A stretch of DNA of 64,000 nucleotides from CAYONZ01 sp964405465 (GTDB lineage Bacteria; Bdellovibrionota; Bdellovibrionia; Bdellovibrionales; JAMPXM01), in NCBI GenBank assembly GCA_964405465.1, contig CAYONZ010000010.1:14179-78178 (forward strand), read 5' to 3'. Position 1 is the stretch's first letter. Every line of letters begins with the position of its first letter. A program made the translations under genes and the position numbers. The notes under the pieces were generated by a model. The model saw only the letters and a program-made list of their open reading frames with translations. It searched no databases and was not told where the DNA came from. Below are positions 56,413-64,000 of the stretch, piece after piece.

Positions 56413-57809
56413 TCGGTCTCCAGGCCGAAATCAACAATTGTTTGAAACACTTGAGATAGAGATTCGGATTTCGAAAAGCTCAAGATCCATCCATATTTTT
56501 TACAGATCGTTGACACCCAGGCTAAACCTAAGCCAGTGCCGTGTTTTTTCGACGGATCATAATTGAACGGCTGACCAACTTTTTCGAGAATATCTGCGGG
56601 CAATCCAGGACCATGATCTTCAACAATCAACTGATGCCCACGAATCATCACACGAACCTTTGACCCTTCAGGCGAATACCTCAAAGCATTATTCAAAAGA
56701 TTCGAAAAAACTTGGCGCACGAACGCTGGCTTCGCAAAAACAGTAAAGTCATTCGATTCGGCAAATTCTATTCGGGATGGATAATTGCGGCTTACCTTTT
56801 CTATTGTTTCTTCAACAAGTGGTTTGAGTTTCACCGCATGAAGCTCAACCGCAAACTCAGAAAAATTTTCGACAGAAGCCCACTCCAAAAATCCCGTAAT
56901 AACAGAATTCAAATGATTGACCTCGTGTAATCCATCTTGAAGCAACTTCTGGCGAATGACCTCGTCTTGAGCAATCACCGAAGCTTCAATGCAATTCTGC
57001 AAGATAGTCAAAGGGGTTTTGAGTTCATGCGCCATTTGCGCCGTCCATGCTTGAGTAGACTGCAGACTACTTCGAATCTTTTCTTGTAGAGACGCTGCGG
57101 ATTTTACAAGTTGACTGAACTCATCGTTAGAGTCTCCAGAAAGTTGATCGATAATTTTTGAAGAGGCTAAATCTTGTGCCGATTCTTTTATCATCTGTTT
57201 TTCATCGAGTTGCGCCCCTACAAACTGAAGATAGTTCGAAAGACTAACCAAGGGTCGCAACAAACTTCGACTTAAAATATATGTGGTGATTAAAATTAAA
57301 ACGATAATCAAAATTCCGTAGACCATCACATGCTGCCCAACCACCCGCCAACGAAGTAAATCTTCGTCGAGTATGATTCCGACTTGAAGAAGTCGACGTG
57401 GAGCTTTAAGACTAATTGGATTTTCATTCTCAAGCGGCACCGATAAAACGCGAATAAAATGTTCGTCTGTTTCAATGGTTTGCCAAGTTGGAGCAACAGG
57501 AAGATTCTCTTTAATCAATTGCGTGTTTTTCGATCGATAGAGAATTTGACCTCGTCGGCCATAGACCACAATAAATTGATTGAGTTTGTCTCCGCCCAAC
57601 ACATCTTGAATAATATCTTCGGCCTCTTCAAACTCTGCGAGATCGGCAGTTGTGAGATCAGATGAAATTAAAAGCGAGGCTGTCGATTCTATTTGATGAT
57701 CAATCAATCGAAATTGTTCGGTTCTAAATAAAATATATTGAATTGCTCCGACTGCACCTATGGCCAGCGTTAAAACAATTCCAATAGTGAATATAAACTT
57801 ACGCTTCAA
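56400..57809 (-). CDS. Sensor histidine kinase
   Basis: Membrane sensor kinase of a two-component pair. Two membrane segments (about residues 5-27 and 165-188) enclose a periplasmic sensor of about 135 residues with no recognised fold. A HAMP-like linker follows, then the H box AHELKTPLTIL, N box NLLNNALRYSPEG, and G boxes DHGPGLP and GTGLGLAW. 469 residues. The start overlaps the end of the response regulator gene by 11 bases, so the two are an operon. The signal is unknown. Confidence 0.92.
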   Translation of the reverse strand: MKRKFIFTIGIVLTLAIGAVGAIQYILFRTEQFRLIDHQIESTASLLISSDLTTADLAEFEEAEDIIQDVLGGDKLNQFIVVYGRRGQILYRSKNTQLIKENLPVAPTWQTIETDEHFIRVLSVPLENENPISLKAPRRLLQVGIILDEDLLRWRVVGQHVMVYGILIIVLILITTYILSRSLLRPLVSLSNYLQFVGAQLDEKQMIKESAQDLASSKIIDQLSGDSNDEFSQLVKSAASLQEKIRSSLQSTQAWTAQMAHELKTPLTILQNCIEASVIAQDEVIRQKLLQDGLHEVNHLNSVITGFLEWASVENFSEFAVELHAVKLKPLVEETIEKVSRNYPSRIEFAESNDFTVFAKPAFVRQVFSNLLNNALRYSPEGSKVRVMIRGHQLIVEDHGPGLPADILEKVGQPFNYDPSKKHGTGLGLAWVSTICKKYGWILSFSKSESLSQVFQTIVDFGLETDGEP

Positions 57810-58482
57810 GCCAGTACCCGATGTTTCGACGGCTCATGATTTCGGCCTTAGACCCAGCAGATTCCAATTTTTTTCGGAGATTTTTGATGGTTACTTCGAC
57901 CACATTAGACTCTACATCAAACTGGGTGTTCCAAACTTTATCGAGAAATTGAAATTTATTGTAAACACGCCCAGGATGTTCAATCAGGGTCAGCAAAACC
58001 AAATACTCCTTGTTAGACAAATCAACGACTGTGCCGTCGACGTCTGCCCGATGTTCAAGAGCATTAACAGTTAAATTACGAGCCGAATAAATCACTGAAG
58101 GAGCAGTTGCACTGTCAGCGCGCCTCATTAGAGATCGGATGCGTGCAGATAGTTCGACCAAAGAGAATGGTTTACTCAAATAATCGTCGGCACCGAGGTC
58201 AAGTGCCGCGGCCTTTTGTGCTGGAGTATTAATTGTCGATAGAATCAGAATTCTCACCTTTGGAAAAGAGGACTTCACCTTTGAAATGAAGGTGATCGAA
58301 TCGGTTCGATGAAGCATTCGATCTAGAATCATCACTTCGATTTGACCTTTATAATTGTTCAAAAAATTTTCGGCCTCTTCAACCGAACTCGAAGGATGTA
58401 CCGTGTAGCCTTCACCCTGAAGCGCTTCGGTTAAAAAACTCAATACCTTAATCTCGTCTTCGACAACTAGTATTCCACCCAT
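57799..58482 (-). CDS. OmpR-family response regulator
   Basis: DNA-binding regulator partnered with the adjoining kinase. The receiver domain has acidic residues near position 8, phosphoacceptor Asp54 (MILDRML), Ser/Thr at 82-83 and Lys104 (LSKPFSL). The C-terminal winged helix contains LSNKEYLVLLTLIEHPGRV and VEVTIKNLRKKL. The ATG at 58482 is chosen; a TTG three codons earlier is open. A terminator separates it from the upstream Ala-rich protein gene, whose promoter region carries OmpR-type repeats. Confidence 0.93.
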   Translation of the reverse strand: MGGILVVEDEIKVLSFLTEALQGEGYTVHPSSSVEEAENFLNNYKGQIEVMILDRMLHRTDSITFISKVKSSFPKVRILILSTINTPAQKAAALDLGADDYLSKPFSLVELSARIRSLMRRADSATAPSVIYSARNLTVNALEHRADVDGTVVDLSNKEYLVLLTLIEHPGRVYNKFQFLDKVWNTQFDVESNVVEVTIKNLRKKLESAGSKAEIMSRRNIGYWLEA

Positions 58483-58534
58483 GTATTTCAATATGAGCTA
58501 GGGTTGAGACCGAGTCAACTGACTGACCCTGAAT

Positions 58535-58560
58535 AAAAAAGGCGACTATAACGTCGCCTT
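58535..58560 (-). terminator. Rho-independent terminator of the Ala-rich protein gene
   Basis: On the minus strand AAGGCGAC and GTCGCCTT form a stem followed by a run of T residues (58540-58535). It lies between the Ala-rich protein gene and the response regulator gene. Confidence 0.85.
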
Positions 58561-58592
58561 TACTAAAAACTTTCTAGAGCGAACTCTGGAAA

Positions 58593-58838
58593 TTACTTAG
58601 TTGTTGCTTTTTTCATGCAAGCTTTTTTAGCTTTGCCTTTCAATTTACCGCAATCTGCTGATTCAGGCGCAGCAGCAGCAGTTTTTACTGCCTCAGTTTT
58701 AGCTTCAACTTTTGCTGGAGCAGCTGCAGGTGCAGTTGCTACTGGCGCAGCAGCAGGAGCTGTCGGAGCAGTTTTTGTGTCAGCAGCGAATGAAGAAGCC
58801 GCGAATACAAGAGTAGCTACAGTAATTAACATTTTCAT
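58593..58838 (-). CDS. Small exported Ala/Pro-rich protein
   Basis: An 81-residue protein with a signal peptide (MKMLITVATLVFAASSFA|AD), an Ala/Pro/Thr-rich central part, and a basic C-terminus CGKLKGKAKKACMKK with two Cys (63 and 74) that could form a disulphide. AAAGGAG precedes the ATG. No family is assigned; overall composition recalls small stress-induced periplasmic proteins such as acid-shock protein Asr, but no homology is claimed. Three 11-bp-spaced repeats upstream suggest control by an OmpR-type regulator, most simply the one encoded next to it. Confidence 0.8.
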   Translation of the reverse strand: MKMLITVATLVFAASSFAADTKTAPTAPAAAPVATAPAAAPAKVEAKTEAVKTAAAAPESADCGKLKGKAKKACMKKATTK

Positions 58839-58890
58839 ACTATTCTCCTTTAAAGAACATTGTTGTTTTCAGAGAATCTACCCGACTGAG

Positions 58891-58918
58891 ATGAACTCAA
58901 CATGAACGATAGATGAAC
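58891..58918 (-). promoter_or_regulatory. Three direct repeats GTTCAT at 11-bp spacing (OmpR/PhoB-type site)
   Basis: On the minus strand GTTCAT occurs at 58918-58913, 58907-58902 and 58896-58891, each 11 bases apart (one helical turn). The last repeat is followed after ten bases by TAGATT, a possible -10 element, in the same geometry as Pho-box promoters. It would control the small Ala-rich protein gene. Confidence 0.6.
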
Positions 58919-58990
58919 TGTTTTTCACTTTCGCGGCGAAATCGCCTGAAAAAGTAACAACTCTGTATGACCAAAACAGGCCTTGCGGAT

Positions 58991-61204
58991 TTACCCCTGG
59001 GCCTGCTCTTTTTTGCTGACATACTCTTCACGAATATACTGGCGTATATGTTTTAGGAAAGAATCACTCGAGCCAAAGAAATTAAAAAAACAGTGGTAAA
59101 TATTTGGATTGTCTTTGTCTTTTACGCTGAAGGAACTTCGAGCCACGATACCATCCTTTTTTTCATGCCAGAATATTGGACTGTAAAAACGCATGAAAGC
59201 CCCTGCCTTAAGCGGACTCGGGTGCTTGATGGTAATACCAAACTCCGAAATCTCCTCAAGTTGAACCTCCTTAGCAATGCGCACCTCAAGCGCAACACTA
59301 TGAAACTCGGTATCAACACTTTCCGTTTTAGGTTTCAAATCAGGGTGAAAAGCGTAGATTTTTGCTAGCAAGAGTTTTCTGTCTATGTCTTTGATCAGCA
59401 TGTCGACAAAAAATGGATATCGAAAATAAATGGGACTTTCTTTCGAAACGTCGCGGGCCAACAGATAAACAGGAATTTTTTCTTCCTCTTGCAAGAGTTC
59501 TTGCTTGCGCATGAAATCGAGAAGATGATCGTACCATTCTTGTTCAACCTGAACCAAACTTGCATCAATATATATTGCTTCAAGACGATCAAATTCACGA
59601 GGTGTCCCTTTGCGAAATACCTTATAAGACAAGGAGTGACGATCTTCTTCCACCAATTCTCGGATGGTCAGCCGCACCAGTTTTTTCCCATCGGCTTCAC
59701 CTGCTCTCTCGAGGTGACCTTTAATTTCAATTTCAAATTTTTCAAGATTTGGCCCCTCAGCAAAGGTCATCAACGAAACCTCTTGACCGGCCAGCACACA
59801 CTTCATGAATTCTAGAAACTCAGGAAGTTGCTCTTTGTCTAAAGATTTCAACCATAGGCCCGGATCATTTTTGTGCTCTTCGATGGTGAATCCAAAAATA
59901 TGATCTGCTTGGTCAGGTGGAGGATCAATGCTCACTAGGTCGAAACCGTCCCCATTAACAATAAGACTTACGCTTGCGGAAAAAGAAAATGCCGTCTTCA
60001 CTTTTTGCGGAGCCTCTCCAGTGGCCTCGCCAACTATTTCTAAAAGATCACTGGCTTCCGGATCTTTGGTGGCATTGAGAACTTCTCCTTGGGGAGGAGA
60101 CACAGTGTCTTCTTCTACAAAATCATTCACCAATTCAACAGACTCTTTCTTTATAAAAGTTGAACATGTTCTTAAAAATGAAGCATAGGATTTAAAATGA
60201 TGGGCTTTGGCATTGAGAAAATTTTTTTCAAGCGCTTCTTGGAAAAGTTCTCCAACTTGAAGATTCATATCAATAACTGCAAAATGTTTTGCATCGAGGC
60301 CCACGGCGTACCTTGGGCGCTCGGGCACACGTTTATGTTGCTTTTTTACATTCCCCTCAACATTTTGAATGTAGTGCCGAATTCGACTGAGCTGCTCAGG
60401 TAAAATTCCAAAAAAACTAAAATAACAGAGATGTTTGGCAGAATCCTGTGGGTGTGGTTCGGAGTGATAGGAGCGCACATGCAATGCCGACTCTTCGGCT
60501 TTGCCAAACACCGGTGAATAGATTTTGGCAAAAACGCCCGGATTCAGTGGGCCCGGATTAGAGATTGCCAAACCGAAATCACCGAGTCGCTCTATCATCG
60601 CATCTTTTCCCATATCGATGGCCATTTTTGTTTTTTGTTTGAACAAAAAACTTGTCGCCGGATCCTCTTTTTCGGCCATCAAAAGTTCAATTTTTTGCAA
60701 GAAAAGTGTTCGATCAAGAGGTTTGTACATGAGATCGGTAATAGACTCGTGTCGCAGTGAAGCTGGATCGGAATGGGAGTCGTCATTTGCCATTAGCATG
60801 ACCCGAAGGGGTTGGTCACTTGTGGTTTTTCCAGTCGAAGAAAATACATTTCGCACTTCAGTCAACCACTTAAATAATTCGAGATGCGACGCCAACTCTT
60901 GATCTAACACCAAAACCACAATTGAACTGGATCCCTCAGTGGTTTTATCAACATGCTTGGCATCTAGGGTGTCGGTTTCAACAGACGGTGTTGTAGTTGT
61001 TGACTCTGAAGTCTGGTCGGCATTTTTCTCTGGCATATTTTCTGAGGGCTCTTCGCCTGCACGAGCATCCAGGTAGGCTTTTTTGAAGGTCTGCAAATCT
61101 GAGAATCGCTCCAACGCAATCTTTCCGGGAAACTCAGACAACCACTGGGGAATCTCAGTTTGAAGATGTTTATCAGATGAAAGCAGAAGCAGCCTTTTAT
61201 TCAT
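58991..61204 (-). CDS. Protein with duplicated receiver-like and PilZ-like modules
   Basis: A cytoplasmic protein of about 737 residues. An N-terminal response-regulator-like domain (LLLLSSDKH, LVLDQEL, LMYKPLDR) has a Ser/Thr/Glu-rich insertion. It is followed by a PilZ-like domain at about 190-285. After a middle region (about 300-530), a second degenerate receiver-like domain (AIYIDASL, VYLLARD, MLIKDIDRK) and a second PilZ-like domain (about 636-730) follow. The PilZ-like copies align well: FG.xI..P.PL..G.F...YSP.F, RS..S, and F.FFG.....L..IR.YI. The classic RxxxR c-di-GMP motif is not evident. The ATG at 61204 is preferred over one at 61219. Confidence 0.7.
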   Translation of the reverse strand: MNKRLLLLSSDKHLQTEIPQWLSEFPGKIALERFSDLQTFKKAYLDARAGEEPSENMPEKNADQTSESTTTTPSVETDTLDAKHVDKTTEGSSSIVVLVLDQELASHLELFKWLTEVRNVFSSTGKTTSDQPLRVMLMANDDSHSDPASLRHESITDLMYKPLDRTLFLQKIELLMAEKEDPATSFLFKQKTKMAIDMGKDAMIERLGDFGLAISNPGPLNPGVFAKIYSPVFGKAEESALHVRSYHSEPHPQDSAKHLCYFSFFGILPEQLSRIRHYIQNVEGNVKKQHKRVPERPRYAVGLDAKHFAVIDMNLQVGELFQEALEKNFLNAKAHHFKSYASFLRTCSTFIKKESVELVNDFVEEDTVSPPQGEVLNATKDPEASDLLEIVGEATGEAPQKVKTAFSFSASVSLIVNGDGFDLVSIDPPPDQADHIFGFTIEEHKNDPGLWLKSLDKEQLPEFLEFMKCVLAGQEVSLMTFAEGPNLEKFEIEIKGHLERAGEADGKKLVRLTIRELVEEDRHSLSYKVFRKGTPREFDRLEAIYIDASLVQVEQEWYDHLLDFMRKQELLQEEEKIPVYLLARDVSKESPIYFRYPFFVDMLIKDIDRKLLLAKIYAFHPDLKPKTESVDTEFHSVALEVRIAKEVQLEEISEFGITIKHPSPLKAGAFMRFYSPIFWHEKKDGIVARSSFSVKDKDNPNIYHCFFNFFGSSDSFLKHIRQYIREEYVSKKEQAQG

Positions 61205-61324
61205 AATCTTGCCTCTCATTTTATACCCTTAGCTAAGGGACAGAAAGGCCTGATAGATCAATTGGACTCAATATCAAGATAAACTGACATCCCCAACTAG
61301 ACATCGACTTTAGGCCATTTACTT

Positions 61325-61364
61325 GGCGGCAAGCGTGGCTGTGCCGCCGTCTCAGCTTGAGACG
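61325..61364. other. Two adjacent hairpins in intergenic DNA
   Basis: GGCGGCA...TGCCGCC (seven-base arms, ten-base loop, 61325-61348) is followed at once by CGTCTCA-GCT-TGAGACG (61348-61364). They lie between the stops/starts of uup and the duplicated-module gene, about 60 bases beyond the uup stop. Confidence 0.45.
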
Positions 61365-61426
61365 ACCATACTCTTTCTGCGTGACTGTTGGGTCAGTCGG
61401 CGGTCCGTCAGTGCTGGGTCTTTTGG

Positions 61427-63280
61427 TTAGTTCGAACCTTTTTTTTCAAGCTCTTCCCAACGTGCATAAAGCTGGTCTATTTTTTTTTGGGTCTCTTCAG
61501 CTGATTTCGCAACTTCACTCACTCGACTCGGATGACCGAGCACTTCGGGTTTGCTGAGTTCTAGATGTAAATCTGTCAGTTTTTTTTCGAGATCAGCGAT
61601 CATGGACTCCATGCCATCGAACTCACGCTGTTCTTTGAACGACAACTTCTTCTTTTCTTTGATGATCTCGCTCGTGCGATCAGAACTGTTAAAACCACTC
61701 TCTGTTGCCGTCAATGCACTGACTTTGGTCTCGTTCTTTTTCGGCTTGGGAGATTGGGCCGCATCAAACCAGGCTTCCCACTGAAGGTACCCGGCAAACT
61801 CCATTAAGCCTGTATCGGAATGCTCGAAACCAGTAAATGCGATGATCTTTTCTGCCACTTGATCAAGAAAGTAACGATCGTGGGTCACTAAAATCACGGC
61901 TCCAGGAAAATCAACCAAGCAGTCTTGCAAGACATCGAGAGTTTCGACGTCAAGATCGTTTGTTGGTTCATCTAGAACCAAGAGATTTGCAGGTTCTAAC
62001 ATCAATTGGGCAATACGCAGACGACTTTGCTCACCACCCGAAAGCTTTGCAATTGGCATATCGAGCTGTTCAGAGCGAAACAAAAATCGACTGAGATAGC
62101 TTCTCGCAAAAACATATTGCCCACGAAAATTCACATAGTCTCCACCAGGTGAAATGGTCTGCATCAGAGTCTTTTGGGGATTGAGTTCCGCTTTGTGTTG
62201 ATCAAAGTAGGCCACCTGAAGGTTCTCTGCATGCACCACTTCTCCTGAAGTCGGCGCCTCACGCTTAAGAAGAGTGCGAATGAGAGTCGACTTTCCTGCA
62301 CCATTATTGCCGAGCAATCCGATTCGCGACTTGGGCCCAAGTATCAAATTGAAATCTCGAAAAAGATCTTTTTCACCATAGGATTTCGAAATCTGTTTGG
62401 CCTCAAGGAGCTTCTGTGGTGCACGACCTTCAGCTGCAAAATCAAATTGTGCCCGACGTACCAGATTTTTTTCACTGATATCACTCACTTGATTTTTTAA
62501 GTCATCAGCCCGCTCAATTCGTGCTTTCTGTTTTGTTTGACGAGCCTTAGCTCCCCGGCTCAGCCACTCCTTTTCACGCCTAAGAGTGTTTTTGAGGGTT
62601 TGCTCTTGTTTTTGCATTGAAGCCCAAAGCTGCTCCTTAGCCTCGAGATATTGGGAGTAATGACCACGTACCTCAATCAAGCCTTTTGGATAACGTCGAT
62701 CGAGATCTAGTATACGATTGGCAACTCTCTCCAAAAACAAGCGATCATGGGTGATGGTTACAACAGCCATTGGAGCACTTGCGAGATATTCTTCAAGCCA
62801 AAGAATGCTCTCTAAATCCAAATGATTCGTCGGTTCATCAAGTAAAAGCAGTTGTGGTTCTTTAACCAGTTCACAAGCAAGGGCCACGCGCTTTTTCCAC
62901 CCTCCAGAAAGCGAGACGACTTTATCATCTGAGCGATCACTAAGGCCTAGCTTGGCGACAAACTCATAGGCTTTAGCCATGCCTCCATGCTCATCAATTT
63001 TTTCGGCGATTTCGAGAATTGTTTCAAAGACAGTTGCCTCTGCCTGCAATTTAGGCTCTTGTGCCAGGTATCCGACCCGTAATCCGCGCTGAATAGCGAG
63101 CTGACCTTTGTCTGGAGTCTCCAGTGAAGCAATGATTTTAAGCAGAGTGGACTTGCCAGTTCCATTAGGTCCAACCAGGCCAATGCGATCGCGATCTTCG
63201 ATAGTGAACGAAATTTCTTTGAAGAGCGTGCGCGCGGCAAAGGTCTTTTCTAAAAGCTGTGCATTGAGAAGTATAGCCAT
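61427..63280 (-). CDS. uup: ABC-F ATPase, Uup type
   Basis: Soluble ABC-F protein acting on ribosomes or branched DNA intermediates. The two ABC domains have Walker A GPNGTGKST and GNNGAGKST, signatures LSGGWKKR and LSGGEQSR, and Walker B LLLLDEPTNHLD and LLVLDEPTNDLD, joined by the ABC-F linker (KEWLSRGAKARQTKQKARIERA). A C-terminal coiled-coil domain (KKLSFKEQREFDGMESMIADLE) marks Uup rather than EttA. 617 residues, normal. Single gene. Confidence 0.95.
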   Translation of the reverse strand: MAILLNAQLLEKTFAARTLFKEISFTIEDRDRIGLVGPNGTGKSTLLKIIASLETPDKGQLAIQRGLRVGYLAQEPKLQAEATVFETILEIAEKIDEHGGMAKAYEFVAKLGLSDRSDDKVVSLSGGWKKRVALACELVKEPQLLLLDEPTNHLDLESILWLEEYLASAPMAVVTITHDRLFLERVANRILDLDRRYPKGLIEVRGHYSQYLEAKEQLWASMQKQEQTLKNTLRREKEWLSRGAKARQTKQKARIERADDLKNQVSDISEKNLVRRAQFDFAAEGRAPQKLLEAKQISKSYGEKDLFRDFNLILGPKSRIGLLGNNGAGKSTLIRTLLKREAPTSGEVVHAENLQVAYFDQHKAELNPQKTLMQTISPGGDYVNFRGQYVFARSYLSRFLFRSEQLDMPIAKLSGGEQSRLRIAQLMLEPANLLVLDEPTNDLDVETLDVLQDCLVDFPGAVILVTHDRYFLDQVAEKIIAFTGFEHSDTGLMEFAGYLQWEAWFDAAQSPKPKKNETKVSALTATESGFNSSDRTSEIIKEKKKLSFKEQREFDGMESMIADLEKKLTDLHLELSKPEVLGHPSRVSEVAKSAEETQKKIDQLYARWEELEKKGSN

Positions 63281-63312
63281 GGGGTTTCCTGTTCCGGTCG
63301 AAGTTGGTTACT

Positions 63313-63340
63313 CTTATAATGAGGAACCATAATCTAGCAA
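63313..63340 (-). promoter_or_regulatory. Candidate sigma-70 promoter of uup
   Basis: On the minus strand TTGCTA (63340-63335) and TATAAG (63318-63313) are separated by 16 bases, about 35 bases before the uup start codon. Confidence 0.4.
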
Positions 63341-63467
63341 TGCTATTGTCTTGGTCTCACTCATTTCGCTGTCCATCGTCTAGCCAAGTATCTCCCTCGA
63401 TGCAGGACGACGAATCTTAGAAACAGAGTTGATTGCATACCGAACTCGTCTCCGCCATAATTATCTA

Positions 63468-64000
63468 ATGCGAATTTTGATTTTACAACACACAGATCAG
63501 ACGACGGCCGGCTCTACACTAGAGTGGCTCAAAAATAAAAACGCCAAATATGAGGTTCGAGCACTCCATAAAGGAGATGCACTACCGAGCATGGAAGACT
63601 TCGATTGGCTTGTGCTTTGTGGTGGCGGAATGAACCTCGACCAAGTTGATTTGCACCCTTGGCTTGCTGAAGAAAAACAATTTGTTCGACAAGCCATTGC
63701 AAATAACAAAACGGTCTTAGGACTTTGCCTTGGTGGTCAAATGATTTCACAATGCCTTGGTGGTGCGGTGAAGCCACACGAACATTGGGAAGTCGGTTGG
63801 CACCCGGTACAAATCGGTGCCGAAGACCGCCTCACGGTTTTTCAATGGCATCAAGACACCTTTTCAATTCCTGAAGGTGCAACACGCATCGCTTCGAGCC
63901 GCTCATGCGAAAATCAAGGTTTTATCTTTGGTTCATCGGTTGTTGGACTGCAGTTCCACCCCGAGGCTTCAGAAGAGTGGATCAAGTCGTGCCTGGTTTC
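63468..64000 (+). CDS. Class I glutamine amidotransferase (runs off the window)
   Basis: A GATase1 domain protein related to stand-alone GMP-synthase-like amidotransferases. The first 177 codons are visible. Catalytic residues are Cys87 (LGLCLGGQ), His164 and Glu166 (LQFHPEAS). The N-terminus MRILILQHTDQTTAGSTLEWL and the LCGGGMNLDQ motif are typical of the YLR126C/GuaA-like group. The 3' end is outside the window. The substrate of the released ammonia cannot be told; such enzymes often deglutamylate small metabolites. Confidence 0.9.
   Translation, partial: MRILILQHTDQTTAGSTLEWLKNKNAKYEVRALHKGDALPSMEDFDWLVLCGGGMNLDQVDLHPWLAEEKQFVRQAIANNKTVLGLCLGGQMISQCLGGAVKPHEHWEVGWHPVQIGAEDRLTVFQWHQDTFSIPEGATRIASSRSCENQGFIFGSSVVGLQFHPEASEEWIKSCLV

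Overview
The window looks like a chromosome segment of a predatory-type bacterium of the Bdellovibrionota (Bdellovibrio-like). This is inferred from the mix of content and not from a database match: a complete flagellar export and switch operon, Tad-type secretin and ATPase genes, sigma-54 style promoters, an extra RpoH-type sigma factor, and many large secreted hydrolases and envelope proteins of unknown function. Base composition is moderate and coding density is high. No rRNA, tRNA, insertion sequence, prophage or CRISPR array was seen. Two runs of exactly 100 N are assembly gaps, one inside ileS and one inside a subtilisin-like protease gene.

Layout. 0.2-2.6 kb: a Tad/Flp pilus secretin and its CpaF-type ATPase, then a 13-bp tandem repeat and a hairpin. 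2.8-5.2 kb (minus): a small protein with a sigma-28-like promoter, and aspS. 5.4-6.9 kb (plus): a PHA-granule-region family protein and an rpoH-type sigma factor. 6.9-17.9 kb (minus): fliL-fliM-fliN-fliO-fliP-fliQ-fliR-flhB-flhA-flhF-flhG-fliA, with overlapping or tightly spaced genes and a near-consensus sigma-54 promoter ahead of fliL. 18.3-31.1 kb: mixed housekeeping and envelope genes (suhB, SPOR protein, HExxH lipoprotein plus barrel protein, pcrA/uvrD, kamA, a large secreted protein, a porin-like protein, a GroES protein with a histone-H1-like basic tail, two DUF507 proteins). 31.1-33.5 kb: a class A penicillin-binding protein.

33.6-38.6 kb is the most interesting block. A sigma-54-type promoter is followed by a radical SAM/SPASM peptide maturase, an overlapping 59-codon candidate precursor peptide with a single Cys near its C-terminus, a CHASE2 sensor histidine kinase and an NtrC-type sigma-54 activator. 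The layout reads as a self-regulated peptide-modification (RiPP-like) operon. 38.7-43.4 kb: an unknown protein, then ileS-lspA-lgt.

43.7-56.4 kb is a run of exported proteins: a lysozyme-like transglycosylase candidate, a proline-rich protein behind another sigma-54-like promoter, a Gly/Tyr-rich lipoprotein, an alpha/beta hydrolase, and a tightly coupled pair of a 1111-residue secreted protein and a very large subtilase. 56.4-58.8 kb: a histidine kinase and OmpR-type regulator beside a small Ala-rich exported protein whose upstream region carries three 11-bp-spaced repeats typical of OmpR/PhoB sites. 59.0-61.2 kb: a protein built from duplicated receiver-like and PilZ-like modules. 61.4-64.0 kb: uup and the start of a glutamine amidotransferase gene that runs off the window.
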